64,000 bases of DNA from Saprospiraceae bacterium (GCA_027080725.1 JALWRC010000086.1:62001-126000); one strand, 5' to 3'; shown: positions 1 to 9,551, counted from the first letter of the stretch. A program made the numbers and translations. The notes: generated by a model from the letters alone, not told the origin.

Positions 1-1046
1 CATTGGGGCATGGACATCCGGACATCATTCGCGCTGTGCAACACCAGATAGAACAGTATGCCCATACGATGGTGTACGGGGAGTATGTCCAAGCACCTCA
101 GGTCGAATTGGCATCGTTGCTCACATCTCATCTCCCCGATACATTGGACACCGTATATTTTGTCAACTCGGGAAGTGAAGCGGTAGAAGGGGCCATCAAA
201 CTCGCCAGAAAGCACACGGGCAGAGCCGAGATTATTAGTGCTTCCAATGCATACCATGGCAGCACTATCGCTGCAGAGAGCTTGCGAAGTGATATCGAAT
301 TTACCATGCACTATCAACCGATGGTACCGGGATTCCGGCATATCCGCTTCAACCGGGAGGAAGACCTTGTGAAAATCACGGAGTATACTGCCGCTGTTCT
401 TCTGGAGACGATACAGGCGGAGGCGGGTCTCATCCTTCCTCATACAGAGTATCTAAAAAAACTCAAAGCGCGATGTCATAAAACCGGTACTTTGCTCATT
501 CTGGATGAAATCCAAGTCGGGTTGGGGCGTACGGGCAAATTCTCTGCTTTCGAACATTATGGGATAGTCCCGGACATTGTTCTATTGGCCAAAGCCTTGG
601 GGGGAGGACTCCCCTTGGGGGCATTTGTAGCCGGAAGGACATTGATGCAGTCCCTTTGGTCGGCCCCAAGTCACGGGCATTTGACTACCTTCGGGGGAAA
701 TCCCGTATCCTGTGCTGCCGGACTGGCTGCGATAAAAGTATTGACAAGGCCGGGTTTTCTCGAAGACGTATCGTCCAAGGGACAGCTTATGAAATCCCTT
801 TTGGAAGGGGGTAAAGGTATTCAAGCGCTTCGCAGTAAAGGGATGATGATCGCCGTGGATATGGGAGATAAAACGACCAATACAGCGGTTATCCATCGTC
901 TTTTTGAAAAGGGGTATATCGTCGATTACCTCCTTTTTAATGATACGAGCTTCCGGATCGCCCCTCCCCTTACCATTACGGAAGAGCAACTCCAAAATGC
1001 CCTCTCTGTAGTCCGGGAGACTATCGAAGAGGTAGTGGGTAAGTAA
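1..1046 (+). CDS. Class III PLP aminotransferase (5' truncated by window edge)
   Basis: This is a fold-type I, class III aminotransferase of the acetylornithine/ornithine/4-aminobutyrate group, which moves an amino group from an omega-amine or amino acid to a 2-oxo acid. The visible part has the cofactor segment GSEAVEGAIKLAR, the LLILDEIQVGLGRTGKF block with the Asp that binds the PLP ring nitrogen, and the Schiff-base lysine in LLAKALGGGLPLGAF, about residue 197 counted from base 3. The frame is open to the window start and begins inside the usual G-L-N-L-G-H-x-H-P motif, so roughly 40-60 N-terminal residues lie outside. The TTG at base 3 is not a real start. The substrate cannot be told from sequence alone. 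Confidence 0.85.
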   Translation, partial: LGHGHPDIIRAVQHQIEQYAHTMVYGEYVQAPQVELASLLTSHLPDTLDTVYFVNSGSEAVEGAIKLARKHTGRAEIISASNAYHGSTIAAESLRSDIEFTMHYQPMVPGFRHIRFNREEDLVKITEYTAAVLLETIQAEAGLILPHTEYLKKLKARCHKTGTLLILDEIQVGLGRTGKFSAFEHYGIVPDIVLLAKALGGGLPLGAFVAGRTLMQSLWSAPSHGHLTTFGGNPVSCAAGLAAIKVLTRPGFLEDVSSKGQLMKSLLEGGKGIQALRSKGMMIAVDMGDKTTNTAVIHRLFEKGYIVDYLLFNDTSFRIAPPLTITEEQLQNALSVVRETIEEVVGK

Positions 1047-1114
1047 TAAGTAACAAAAATTTAGCAATTTTACACCTCCAAAGAATCTTAAGTCGCAGTT
1101 AAATTAATAGCGCC

Positions 1115-1783
1115 ATGCTTAGCAGAAATATAAAAAGTATTTCAAAATTACTGGGTTATGTGTTAATGTACGGGGTTTTCCTCACGTTGTTGCCCACTTT
1201 TTGGAGATGCGGGAATCCCAATGCCACCGAACACATTGTCCTCAGAGATGACTCTACACGAATAGTCAGGGAATACGATGTACTAAAAGGGACGAAGGTC
1301 AAACACGGTAAATTGACGGTCAAGGACTTCGATGGTAAGATGTATGAAGAATCCAATTTTGACCATGGCAAGTTATCCGGAGTACAAAAGCTCTATACGA
1401 AAGGCAAATTGTATAGTATCGCCCATTTTAAAGATAGTATCATCCATGGACTTTATACGAGTTATCATATAGAAACAGGTGAACCGTATGTTATCGGCAA
1501 TTACAATATGGGGGTCATGGAAGGCAAATGGAAGACGTATACCAACCAAGGCAAGCTGAAAGAGATCGTTACCTTTAAAAACAATGAAGAAAACGGTCCA
1601 TTTGTCGAGTTTTGGCCCAATGGAAAAATAAAAGCGGAAGGCGAATACCTCAATGGGGACAACGAAAATGGACTCCTCTACCTCTATTCGCCCAATGGAG
1701 TGCTCTACAAGAAAATGGAATGTAAAGAAGGCAACTGTCACACCATTTGGGAGAAGGGGAAGGAGGAAAAGAAAGGCCAATAG
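1115..1783 (+). CDS. MORN-repeat variant protein with N-terminal membrane/signal segment
   Basis: This 222-residue protein has a hydrophobic N-terminus (residues 10-30) followed by tandem repeats of about 23 residues. The repeats carry the pattern G-x-W/L-x-x-Y/F-x-x-x-G-x-x-x-x-x-x-x-F/Y, for example GKWKTYTNQGKLKEIVTFKN and GPFVEFWPNGKIKAEGEY. This is the bacterial MORN-variant (YwqK-like) repeat, common in exported Bacteroidota proteins of unknown role. A Cys sits after the hydrophobic stretch (FWRCGN), but Trp-Arg before it is a poor lipobox, so a lipoprotein fate is uncertain. It lies 68 bases after the aminotransferase and 58 before the CofE-like gene, on the same strand. No enzymatic motif is visible. 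Confidence 0.7.
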   Translation: MLSRNIKSISKLLGYVLMYGVFLTLLPTFWRCGNPNATEHIVLRDDSTRIVREYDVLKGTKVKHGKLTVKDFDGKMYEESNFDHGKLSGVQKLYTKGKLYSIAHFKDSIIHGLYTSYHIETGEPYVIGNYNMGVMEGKWKTYTNQGKLKEIVTFKNNEENGPFVEFWPNGKIKAEGEYLNGDNENGLLYLYSPNGVLYKKMECKEGNCHTIWEKGKEEKKGQ

Positions 1784-1841
1784 ACATAACTGTCACCAAG
1801 CGTTTTAGCATCTCACAATAGCCAACAATTTCATACCAAAA

Positions 1842-2564
1842 ATGGAAATTATTCCGATAAAAACCCGTCGGGTACTACCACCGAAGGACGATATTAAAGA
1901 CCTGTTTGATTGGCCCTTTCCGGTGTTAAGGGAGGGAGACATCGTATTGGTCGCCTCCAAGATTGCGGCTATTCATCAGGGGCGGTGTGTGCGTGCAGAA
2001 GAGGTGGAGGACGAGATGGCGCTCATTCGAAAGGAAGCGGACAAGGTGCTTTGCTCGATTGAATACAAGGGGCATGAGATTCCACTGACTATTAAGATGC
2101 AGACTGTCACGCCTTCTTCGGGCATAGACAAGAGCAATGCCGATGGATATTACGTCTTATGGCCGGAGTCCCCACATCGCCTCGCCAAGGAAATAGCACA
2201 ATGGCTAAAGGCCAGTAGTTCTATTCACTCCTTGGGCGTCATCATTACCGACAGCAGTCCCTTGCCCATGCGCAAAGGAACGGTGGGCATCTCTATCGGG
2301 TTTTACGGCATAGAGCCTTATAAAAACTATTTGGGGAAACGGGATATTTTCGGGAGGCCGCTGGAGATGACACGCTCCAATGTGGTGGATGCACTGGCTG
2401 CGATAGGGGTTTTGAGTATGGGGGAGGGGGATGAGCAGACTCCTATCGTAATCATTCGCGGGATGGAGGATGTGAACTTTACGGCGCGTGAAACGTATAA
2501 AGATTTGTTTATTGCCGAAGAGGAAGACATCTATCATCCTCTATGGCCAAAAGATAATGAATAG
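1842..2564 (+). CDS. CofE/FolC2-like gamma-glutamyl ligase (COG1478 family)
   Basis: This 240-residue protein is a full-length member of the F420-0:gamma-glutamyl ligase family. Visible hallmarks are EGDIVLVASKIAAIHQGRCV near the N-terminus, VITDSS in the middle, the GISIGFYGIEP and DIFGRPLEMTRSNVVDALAA blocks, and the closing MGEGDEQTPIVIIRG. In F420-making organisms the enzyme adds glutamates to F420-0 using GTP. In chlamydiae a relative (FolC2) is thought to polyglutamylate folate. Bacteroidota are not known as F420 producers and no other F420 gene is visible here, so the folate role is the better guess, but this is inference. Only 18 bases separate it from the queuosine transporter gene. 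Confidence 0.82.
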   Translation: MEIIPIKTRRVLPPKDDIKDLFDWPFPVLREGDIVLVASKIAAIHQGRCVRAEEVEDEMALIRKEADKVLCSIEYKGHEIPLTIKMQTVTPSSGIDKSNADGYYVLWPESPHRLAKEIAQWLKASSSIHSLGVIITDSSPLPMRKGTVGISIGFYGIEPYKNYLGKRDIFGRPLEMTRSNVVDALAAIGVLSMGEGDEQTPIVIIRGMEDVNFTARETYKDLFIAEEEDIYHPLWPKDNE

Positions 2565-2582
2565 TCTATCGGAACATCACAT

Positions 2583-3266
2583 ATGAATAATCAAAGGTTG
2601 CAGATATTGTATGGCTTGTTCATCGCTTTGTTGGTGGGCATGAATTTGCTTGGAGGGAAGATTGTTGAGTTGTTTGGGGTATCGGTATCTGTGGCTATCT
2701 TTATGGCTCCATTGACTTTCTTGATTACTGACATTGTAGAAGAGGTATATGGGCGACAGGCGATAAAGTATTTCATCAAAGGCGGAATCATCTCGTTGAT
2801 TTTCATCTTTGCGTTTACCGGGCTGTTCGTATATATGGAGCCCCATCCACGGTTTACTTTTGATGAGAGTTACCGGAAGGTATTCGGGAGTTCGATGCGC
2901 ATTTTAGTGGCCAGTATTGTCGCTTTTTGGCTTTCACAGATGCACGATGCGGTGGCATTTGACTTTTGGAAAAAGAAGACCGGAGGCAAAATGTTATGGT
3001 TGCGCAATAACCTTTCGACTATCGTATCACAAATGATAGATACCGCCGTATTCATGTTCATTGCCTTCTATCAAGTTACCCCACAGTTTACGGCATCATT
3101 TTTGGTGGAGTTAGGCGTACCTTATTATCTTTTCAAAGTATTCTTTGCTATCCTGGATACGCCATTGGTATATCTTGGAGTGTATTGGTTGAGAGGCGGA
3201 GGAGACAATGGAAGAGAGCAAACAGACAAAAATTCATTTTTCAATGCCGGAGTATTGAGTGAATGA
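2583..3266 (+). CDS. yhhQ: Queuosine precursor transporter, YhhQ/VUT family
   Basis: This is a 227-residue integral membrane protein with about six hydrophobic helices. It carries the family signatures TDIVEEVYGRQAIKYF near residue 60, and DAVAFDFWKKKTGGKMLWLRNNLSTIVSQMIDT around residues 120-155. YhhQ proteins import queuosine precursors (preQ0/preQ1 or queuine) for tRNA wobble modification, and length and topology match the family. It starts 18 bases after the CofE-like gene, so the two are probably cotranscribed. No preQ1 riboswitch can be placed in that gap. Confidence 0.88.
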   Translation: MNNQRLQILYGLFIALLVGMNLLGGKIVELFGVSVSVAIFMAPLTFLITDIVEEVYGRQAIKYFIKGGIISLIFIFAFTGLFVYMEPHPRFTFDESYRKVFGSSMRILVASIVAFWLSQMHDAVAFDFWKKKTGGKMLWLRNNLSTIVSQMIDTAVFMFIAFYQVTPQFTASFLVELGVPYYLFKVFFAILDTPLVYLGVYWLRGGGDNGREQTDKNSFFNAGVLSE

Positions 3267-3293
3267 ATTCTGATATAATTTAAACGATAGAAC

Positions 3294-4655
3294 ATGACTG
3301 GTTATAGAGCTCTTATGCTGCCGGGTTCAATTGGACAGATGGTAGTGGCGTTGTTGATTTTTGTGGTACCATTTCATACCTCCTTAAAGGGGAATATCCT
3401 GCATAAAACCCCACAATGGGTACAAAAGGCCAATGCTTACGAGGTCAATTTGCGTAACTTTTCAGAGGAGGGTACCGTCGATGCTTTTGCGGGGCATCTT
3501 CAGCGACTGAAGGATATGGGAGTGGATGTGTTGATCTTTCTTCCGGTGTATCCGATTGGACAGAAAAACCGCGAAGGTAGCTTGGGAAATCCCTATTCGA
3601 TCCGTGACTTTACGGGGTTTAACCGGGAGTTTGGGCATATCGACGACTTCAAAAAGATGGTCCGGCGAGCGCATCAACTCGGTATGCATGTGGTCCTGGA
3701 CTGGGAGCCGCGTCACACAGCCCCGGATCATGTATGGCTGGAAAAGCACGTAGATTGGTTTGAGACAAAATCCGGCAAAGAAGCGGTATTGGATTACGAC
3801 AATGAAGACATGTGTTCGGAGATGAAGGATGCCATGCATTACTGGGTGGACGATATCGGAATCGATGGGTATCGATGCTTTCACGCGGGAGAGGTCCCCG
3901 GGTGGTTTTGGGAAGATATCTGGACGGAACTGGAAGTTAAACGCCCGCTTTTGGGTATAGCAGCCGAAGAGCAGAAGACGTTTTTCGATCAGGGGTTTGA
4001 CATGGTGACGGCGGACAAACTGTACACTATAATCGAAAAAATGGGTAAGACCGGAGAAGGGGGCAAGGACCTCGAACAGTATATGGATTGGCGCAAAGAC
4101 TCGACAAAACCCGGGGATTTGTTTCTAAATTACATCACCAATTTTCAATTGAACACGACAAGGGGGCCATTGCGTGACCGCATTGGCAATCGCACCAAGA
4201 TTTTGACGATATTGAGTATTTTGCTCGATGGCATGCCGATGATTATGGGAGGGCAGGAAGCGGCCCTCAGCCAATCCTTGCCCTGTTGTGATAAGGCCCT
4301 CATCCCTTGGTACAGCTATATCCGCGCTCCCTTATTCAAACAGTTGTTTGACCTGAGGCATCAGCGTCCCTCTCTGGCTGCCGGACCGGAAGGAGGCAGG
4401 TATCGAGCCCTTCGCACCAATAGCGGAGGAATCGTAGTGTCATTCCTGAGAGAAAAGGGGAAGGATCGGGTATTTTATGAAATGAATCTCGAAGACCGCC
4501 ATTATATATTCCAGTTTTTGGATAAGGTACCGGAGGGTATCCCCATGTATGATTTCTTTACCCATGAAGCCGGCGACCTCAAGGATCTCAACAAACAATA
4601 TACAACGGCGGGAAGGATGGAATTTAAATTGTGGGTTTCCGATGTGGACAAGTAA
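3294..4655 (+). CDS. GH13 alpha-amylase-family pseudoenzyme, membrane anchored
   Basis: This 453-residue protein has an N-terminal hydrophobic segment (about residues 10-28) and then a clear GH13 TIM barrel: KANAYEVNLRNFSEEGTVDAF, LGNPYSIRDFTGFNREFG, and the late DGMPMIMGGQEAAL. The conserved active-site regions are present but substituted. Region I reads LDWEPRH, with Arg140 for the usual Asn. Region II reads GYRCFHAGEVP, with Phe196 where the nucleophile Asp belongs. Region IV reads NFQ, with Phe284-Gln285 for the His-Asp pair. The general-acid region reads IAAEEQ and probably also lacks the acid. Hydrolysis looks impossible, so a binding or scaffold role is likelier. The frame is intact, which argues against simple decay. 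The next gene starts inside its 3' end. Confidence 0.85.
   Translation: MTGYRALMLPGSIGQMVVALLIFVVPFHTSLKGNILHKTPQWVQKANAYEVNLRNFSEEGTVDAFAGHLQRLKDMGVDVLIFLPVYPIGQKNREGSLGNPYSIRDFTGFNREFGHIDDFKKMVRRAHQLGMHVVLDWEPRHTAPDHVWLEKHVDWFETKSGKEAVLDYDNEDMCSEMKDAMHYWVDDIGIDGYRCFHAGEVPGWFWEDIWTELEVKRPLLGIAAEEQKTFFDQGFDMVTADKLYTIIEKMGKTGEGGKDLEQYMDWRKDSTKPGDLFLNYITNFQLNTTRGPLRDRIGNRTKILTILSILLDGMPMIMGGQEAALSQSLPCCDKALIPWYSYIRAPLFKQLFDLRHQRPSLAAGPEGGRYRALRTNSGGIVVSFLREKGKDRVFYEMNLEDRHYIFQFLDKVPEGIPMYDFFTHEAGDLKDLNKQYTTAGRMEFKLWVSDVDK
3368..3378 (-). repeat. TATGAAATGGT word, copy 1
   Basis: Exact 11-base word on the minus strand inside the GH13-like gene. See findings. Confidence 0.8.
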
Positions 4656-5283
4656 AATACAGGAACATATCACGGTCATCTTATTTCTTGCATTGATATC
4701 TCTTACATCCAATGTATTTGGACAAGATATATCCTCTGTTCAAGCTTCGAAGTACTTGCATGACGGTGGGCTGGTCATCATTTTGCCTTCTTACAGTAAA
4801 AAAATCGCCCTTATCGATTCGCTATTGGCAAGCGACGAAGTGAGCCGGAAGAGCAAATCCAATCTCCGCAAGCGCCGAGAAGAGACCTTGGAAAAAAAGC
4901 GCAACGAACTCCTGTTTTTTGCCGGTGCGTTGAAGAAATACTATCCTCTCGGACCTTTGGCTTTTGCTTACGATACGGTACTTCCCCTGAACGGTCAACA
5001 AAAGGTGTATAATGGGATGTTTATTGACACTTCGGGGCATGTGGATGTCCAAATTGAGATGCATGCGCCCCTGCTGATAGCCCGGCCGGTACGGACACAA
5101 GAGCAAGGATTGGAGGCCTATACCTTTGCGGACGAAAAAGGGCATGCCGTAGCACGCCCTTTCCCTAAATATATTTTACGGCACCATCTCTACGATCGAA
5201 TGCTGGGCTTTTTTAAGCGTAAGAACCCGGAGGAGATGGCTGCACGTCGCTTTGTGCGTCAGCTCATTAACGCGCAGCGTTAA
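4642..5283 (+). CDS. Secreted protein of unknown function
   Basis: I do not recognise this 213-residue protein. The start at 4642 is chosen because it gives a clean signal peptide (hydrophobic [18 protein letters not shown], then Q-D) and overlaps the GH13 gene by 14 bases, a normal translational-coupling arrangement; the frame itself is open further upstream. A basic, coiled-coil-prone stretch ([20 protein letters not shown]) follows around residues 68-90. The rest is mixed alpha/beta with no known catalytic motif. Its 3' end overlaps the convergent superoxide dismutase gene by 17 bases. The tight coupling suggests it works with the GH13-like protein in the periplasm or envelope. Confidence 0.72.
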   Translation: MWTSKIQEHITVILFLALISLTSNVFGQDISSVQASKYLHDGGLVIILPSYSKKIALIDSLLASDEVSRKSKSNLRKRREETLEKKRNELLFFAGALKKYYPLGPLAFAYDTVLPLNGQQKVYNGMFIDTSGHVDVQIEMHAPLLIARPVRTQEQGLEAYTFADEKGHAVARPFPKYILRHHLYDRMLGFFKRKNPEEMAARRFVRQLINAQR

Positions 5284-5878
5284 ACCTGCGAGCGACCTCT
5301 CCCCAATTGACGACATTGAAGAAGTTTTCTACATAGGCAGGTCGACGGTTTTGATAACGCAGGTAGTAAGCGTGTTCCCACACATCCAATCCGAGGATAG
5401 GTGTGCCGTTCGAGCATTCTGCGAAGGACATCAGCGGGTTGTCTTGATTTGGTGTAGAACAGACTTCCAAGCTGCCCTCTCCATTGACAATTAACCACGC
5501 CCATCCGGAGCCAAAACGGGTTTTGGCAGCGGTAGAGAAGCGGTCTTTAAACGATTCAAAAGAGCCAAAAGCACTGTTCATCGCCTCGGCCAAGTTCCCT
5601 GTGGGAGTGCCTCCTCCGTTGGGTGACATAATCGTCCAGAACAAGCTGTGATTGTAATATCCACCCCCGTTATTTCGCACGGCAGTATTGCTGCCGTCGC
5701 ATGCGGCCAACAGGTCTTCTATAGACATATCGTCCATAGGAGTACCGGCGATAGCCTTGTTGACATTGTTGGTGTAGCCGGCATGGTGTTTGGTGTGGTG
5801 GATAAGCATGGTACAGGTGTCGATATAAGGTTCGAGATCACCATACCCATAAGGTAAATCGGGAAGTGTAAAAGCCAT
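5267..5878 (-). CDS. sodA: Superoxide dismutase, Fe/Mn family
   Basis: This 203-residue cytoplasmic enzyme dismutates superoxide to oxygen and hydrogen peroxide. The four metal ligands are visible: His27 in LIHHTKHH, the His of YYNHSLFW, and the Asp and His of LDVWEHAYY. The [11 protein letters not shown] and TPNQDNPLM segments, with a Gln in the second, resemble manganese-type rather than iron-type enzymes, but metal choice cannot be settled by sequence and the enzyme could be cambialistic. Length is typical. It is transcribed toward the preceding secreted-protein gene, with a 17-base convergent overlap, and divergently from fumC across 163 bases. Confidence 0.96.
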   Translation of the reverse strand: MAFTLPDLPYGYGDLEPYIDTCTMLIHHTKHHAGYTNNVNKAIAGTPMDDMSIEDLLAACDGSNTAVRNNGGGYYNHSLFWTIMSPNGGGTPTGNLAEAMNSAFGSFESFKDRFSTAAKTRFGSGWAWLIVNGEGSLEVCSTPNQDNPLMSFAECSNGTPILGLDVWEHAYYLRYQNRRPAYVENFFNVVNWGEVARRFNAAR

Positions 5879-6041
5879 AATTTATTTGGTTTTGATGGTT
5901 AACAAAATTGATTTTACTAATCATATTAACATCCTTTTCAGGCAACTGTTTTGAAATTGTGATGTTATTATCAGCGGACACCGGAAGTCACCAAACAATG
6001 CCGGTGGATTACGAAGCAAAACCAATAAAAAAAATAATTCC

Positions 6042-7424
6042 ATGAAATTTAGGACAGAAAGAGACTCTATAGGACCGGTGCTCGTCCCGGAGGACAAGTA
6101 TTGGGGCGCTCAAACACAACGCTCATTTGAGAATTTTAAGATAGGTGGTCAGCGGATGCCGGAAGAGATTATCCGGGCGTTTGCCTATTTGAAAAAGGCA
6201 GCAGCCATGACCAACCATGAGCTCGGCGTGCTCCCGAAGGAAAAGAGAGATCTCATCGGTCGTGTTGCAGATGAGATATTGGAGGGGAAGCTTTCGGACC
6301 AGTTTCCACTGGTCGTCTGGCAGACAGGATCCGGGACCCAGTCCAATATGAATGTCAATGAGGTCATAGCCAACCGGGGACATGTACTCGAAGGAGGAAA
6401 ATTGACCGATGAGAAGAAAGTGCTCCACCCCAACGATGACGTCAACAAATCCCAATCATCCAACGATACTTTCCCGACGGCCATGCACATAGCCGCTTAT
6501 ACAGCACTCGTGGAGGTGACCCTTCCCGGATTAAAGAAGATGCGGACTGCACTGGCCGAAAGAGCGGAAGCATTAAAATCCTATGTCAAGATCGGAAGGA
6601 CGCATTTTATGGATGCCACTCCTCTGACCTTGGGTCAAGAGTTCTCCGGATATGTCGCTCAATTGGATATGGCCATCAGCGGAATTGAAAAATCCCTTGA
6701 GTTTCTGGAAGAATTGGCATTGGGAGGAACGGCAGTAGGAACAGGGCTCAATACACCGGAAGGATACGATGTATTGGTCGCCAAGCACATCGCCCAACTC
6801 ACGGGCTATCCTTTCCGGACAGCAGCCAATAAATTTGCCGGATTAGCAGCGCACGACGCCGTGGTATACGCGCATGGAGCGCTTAAAACCGCAGCTGTAG
6901 CGCTGATGAAAATAGGTAATGACATCCGCATGTTGTCTTCAGGACCCCGTGCCGGTATAGGAGAGATTATTATCCCGGCCAATGAACCCGGCTCTTCGAT
7001 TATGCCCGGCAAGGTCAATCCGACTCAGGCAGAGGCGCTGACCATGGTGGCGGCTCAAGTGATTGGCAACGATGTGGCCGTCGCCAACGGTGGGATGACA
7101 GGGCATTTCGAGCTCAATGTGTTTAAGCCGATGATGATATTCAATTTTCTGATGTCTGCCCGTTTGATCGGCGACGCAGCGGTGAGCTTTACCGATAAGC
7201 TGGTCATCGGAATTGAGCCTAACGAAAAGCGTATCAATGAGCATTTAAACAACTCCTTGATGTTGGTCACGGCCCTCAATCCGGTATTGGGATATGACAA
7301 AGCAGCAGAAATAGCAAAGAAAGCCTACAAAGAGGATACCACGCTCAAAGCAGCAGCTCTGGCGTTGGGATATCTGACGGAAGAGGAGTTTGATAAATAC
7401 GTCGACCCTGCGAAGATGGTTTAG
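6042..7424 (+). CDS. fumC: Fumarate hydratase class II
   Basis: This 460-residue TCA-cycle enzyme hydrates fumarate to L-malate as a homotetramer without an iron-sulfur cluster. The superfamily signature [10 protein letters not shown] lies at residues 317-326, and the substrate-contacting blocks [11 protein letters not shown] and [14 protein letters not shown] are intact, as is [22 protein letters not shown]. Length matches class II enzymes, and aspartase is excluded by the high similarity to the FumC-type blocks. It is divergent from the superoxide dismutase gene and convergent with mnmE, leaving 26 bases at the 3' end. Confidence 0.97.
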   Translation: MKFRTERDSIGPVLVPEDKYWGAQTQRSFENFKIGGQRMPEEIIRAFAYLKKAAAMTNHELGVLPKEKRDLIGRVADEILEGKLSDQFPLVVWQTGSGTQSNMNVNEVIANRGHVLEGGKLTDEKKVLHPNDDVNKSQSSNDTFPTAMHIAAYTALVEVTLPGLKKMRTALAERAEALKSYVKIGRTHFMDATPLTLGQEFSGYVAQLDMAISGIEKSLEFLEELALGGTAVGTGLNTPEGYDVLVAKHIAQLTGYPFRTAANKFAGLAAHDAVVYAHGALKTAAVALMKIGNDIRMLSSGPRAGIGEIIIPANEPGSSIMPGKVNPTQAEALTMVAAQVIGNDVAVANGGMTGHFELNVFKPMMIFNFLMSARLIGDAAVSFTDKLVIGIEPNEKRINEHLNNSLMLVTALNPVLGYDKAAEIAKKAYKEDTTLKAAALALGYLTEEEFDKYVDPAKMV

Positions 7425-7450
7425 GCCGGGGTTATTGTGTTTGCGGTACT

Positions 7451-8818
7451 CTACTTCCCGATACAAAAATTGGAAAACACATAATCGAGCAGGTCGTCGG
7501 GGTCGACCTTGCCGATGATGGTGCCGAGATGGTAAGAGGCCTGCCGGATATCCATGGCAATAAGGTCGGAGGGCAAATCTTGTCTCATACTCTCGCGCAC
7601 CCGGATTAAACTCTCATGGGCTTTAGTCAACGCATCAAAATGTCGGGCATTGGTGACGATGGATTGGTCTTGTAGAGAGGTGTCGCCGATGACTTCGGCA
7701 TGCATAAGTGCGCAAAGCTCTTCTATATTCTTTCCATATTTTGCACTGATTTGAATTTGGGCGCAGCCTATATCAGACATAGGCTGAGCATCCATGGACA
7801 AGTCGGATTTATTGGCGACGAGGATGCGGTGCGGGATATCCAAATTCAGAGCATTCATTTCCTCTAAAGCCTCTTTTGCCGTCGTCTCAAAAGCATCATA
7901 GAGGTAGAGTAACAGGCTACTATTGCGTATGGCTTCCAGAGCGCGGTCAACCCCAAGGGATTCTATGGCGTCTGAGGTGGAGCGGAGGCCTGCGGTATCG
8001 ATGATGCGATACCGCACCCCGTGGATGGTGAGGGCGGCTTCGATGGTGTCTCTGGTGGTACCCGGAATATCCGACACGATAGCGCGATCTTCATTGAGGA
8101 GTTGATTGAGGAGGGTGGATTTTCCGGCGTTGGGACGCCCTGCGATAACGGTGGGCACTCCTTTTTTGATGGCGTTGCCGAGCCGGAAGGAGTCTTTGAG
8201 CTTTGAGATAAAATGGAGCAAGTGCCCGACCGTATCCTCCAATTCTTTCCGGTCGGCGAAGGTGACATCTTCCTCACCAAAATCGAGTTCGAGTTCGATA
8301 AGAGCAGCGAAGGCAATGATCTTTTCTCTCAGCCCGGAGATATCCTTTGAGAATCCTCCTCTCAGCTGATGAACCGCCTGTTGGTGGGCTGCATCGGAGT
8401 CCGCTTTGATGAGGTCGATGACGGCTTCTGCCTGAGAGAGATCCATTTTGCCATGCAAGAAAGCGCGCATGGTAAACTCTCCCGGTGCCGCCATTTTGGC
8501 TCCATGGGAGATGGCCAATTCGAGGATCTTTTGGACGATAAAATCAGAGCCGTGACAGGAGATCTCTACCATGTCTTCCCCGGTAAAACTCGAGGGAGCC
8601 ACGTATTTGGTGAGTACCACCTCATCTACCATTTGCCCTTCGCCGGTGCGCAGGATGGCGTATTTGGACGAGTGGGGAGGCATTTTATGCAAGTCGATAC
8701 CGGGGGCCATCTTGGATACGATACCCAATGCCTGCTCTCCCGATAGCCGGACGATAGCCAGCGCTCCTTCTCCGGGAGGGGTAGCAGGTGCTACGATGGT
8801 GTCACTCGATAAAGTCAT
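7451..8818 (-). CDS. mnmE: tRNA uridine-5-carboxymethylaminomethyl modification GTPase MnmE
   Basis: MnmE, with MnmG, makes the 5-carboxymethylaminomethyl modification at wobble uridine-34 of several tRNAs, using tetrahydrofolate and GTP. The 455-residue protein has the N-terminal folate-binding domain (DTIVAPATPPGEGALAIVRLSG), a helical domain, an inserted Ras-like G domain near residue 225 (AGRPNAGKST, DIPGTTRD, DTAGLR, ANKSD), and the catalytic C-terminal tetrapeptide CIGK. All functional parts are intact. It lies 9 bases after the phosphatase gene on the same strand, so the two are likely cotranscribed. MnmG is not in the window. Confidence 0.97.
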   Translation of the reverse strand: MTLSSDTIVAPATPPGEGALAIVRLSGEQALGIVSKMAPGIDLHKMPPHSSKYAILRTGEGQMVDEVVLTKYVAPSSFTGEDMVEISCHGSDFIVQKILELAISHGAKMAAPGEFTMRAFLHGKMDLSQAEAVIDLIKADSDAAHQQAVHQLRGGFSKDISGLREKIIAFAALIELELDFGEEDVTFADRKELEDTVGHLLHFISKLKDSFRLGNAIKKGVPTVIAGRPNAGKSTLLNQLLNEDRAIVSDIPGTTRDTIEAALTIHGVRYRIIDTAGLRSTSDAIESLGVDRALEAIRNSSLLLYLYDAFETTAKEALEEMNALNLDIPHRILVANKSDLSMDAQPMSDIGCAQIQISAKYGKNIEELCALMHAEVIGDTSLQDQSIVTNARHFDALTKAHESLIRVRESMRQDLPSDLIAMDIRQASYHLGTIIGKVDPDDLLDYVFSNFCIGK

Positions 8819-8827
8819 GCTACGTCA

Positions 8828-9328
8828 TTAACGGGCGATAAATTCCGGAGAGTAAGCGCGGATGACTCCATCGGTAGCATCATCCAGCATCTCAAATACG
8901 CGCTCGAATCCCCCTTCGAAATAAGGGTCCGGGATATCCATATCTTTGTAGTTGGTGCTGTATTCACCGATGCGATGCACCTTATCGATCCATGCCCGGT
9001 CGCCTCTGGCCAGGGCGATGGTGTTGTTGTAGTTGGAGGTGTCCATTACGAGTATGAGATCGAAGTTTTTGAGGTCTTCGACTTGGAGCTTGCGGGAGTA
9101 GATGCCATACAGGGACACGTTGTTTTGTTTACTCACTTCATTGATTCGAGCATCGGGGCGCTCTCCTTCATGCCATCCGCTCGTACCGGCAGAATCCACT
9201 TCCCAAGGGAGTCCCAGACGTTTGATTTTGTCCCTGAGGAGCCCTTCTGCGAGAGGCGAGCGGCAGATATTCCCGAGACAAACCATGAGTATCTTCATCT
9301 CTGTGGGGTACGTGTTGTTCTTCGACAT
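8828..9328 (-). CDS. Low-molecular-weight protein tyrosine phosphatase
   Basis: This is a 166-residue cytoplasmic phosphatase. The active-site loop CLGNICRS (Cys17 to Arg23 from the chosen start) is followed by the expected Asp-Pro-Tyr general-acid loop near the C-terminus (DIPDPYFEGG). The family usually begins right before KILMVCLGN, so an internal ATG at 9298 (156 residues) is an equally good start. I kept the upstream ATG because it has the A-rich upstream context typical of Bacteroidota. The gene sits immediately upstream of mnmE. ArsC-type activity is unlikely because the extra redox cysteines seen in the arsC gene at 41.8 kb are missing. Confidence 0.92.
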   Translation of the reverse strand: MSKNNTYPTEMKILMVCLGNICRSPLAEGLLRDKIKRLGLPWEVDSAGTSGWHEGERPDARINEVSKQNNVSLYGIYSRKLQVEDLKNFDLILVMDTSNYNNTIALARGDRAWIDKVHRIGEYSTNYKDMDIPDPYFEGGFERVFEMLDDATDGVIRAYSPEFIAR

Positions 9329-9551
9329 AATTATAAAACATTTTCGTATAGTTTACCAACACCGGAATAGGGGGATTTGTTGTGGATTGTGTTAGTTATC
9401 AACGGCAATTAACGTATTGTTAAATCTCGTTTGTACACTTACTGTTCATTCTTTTCATACTGTACGATAGCATACATTTTCCCTTTTTTATCATACGAAA
9501 TATTATATAATCTCAACCAAACTATTAATATTGTGGCAAAATACAGTAGTT

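Noticed and set aside
9531-9551. TTG start for the membrane-anchored glutamate synthase gene
   Set aside because: The ATG 21 bases downstream gives the same topology and a standard start.
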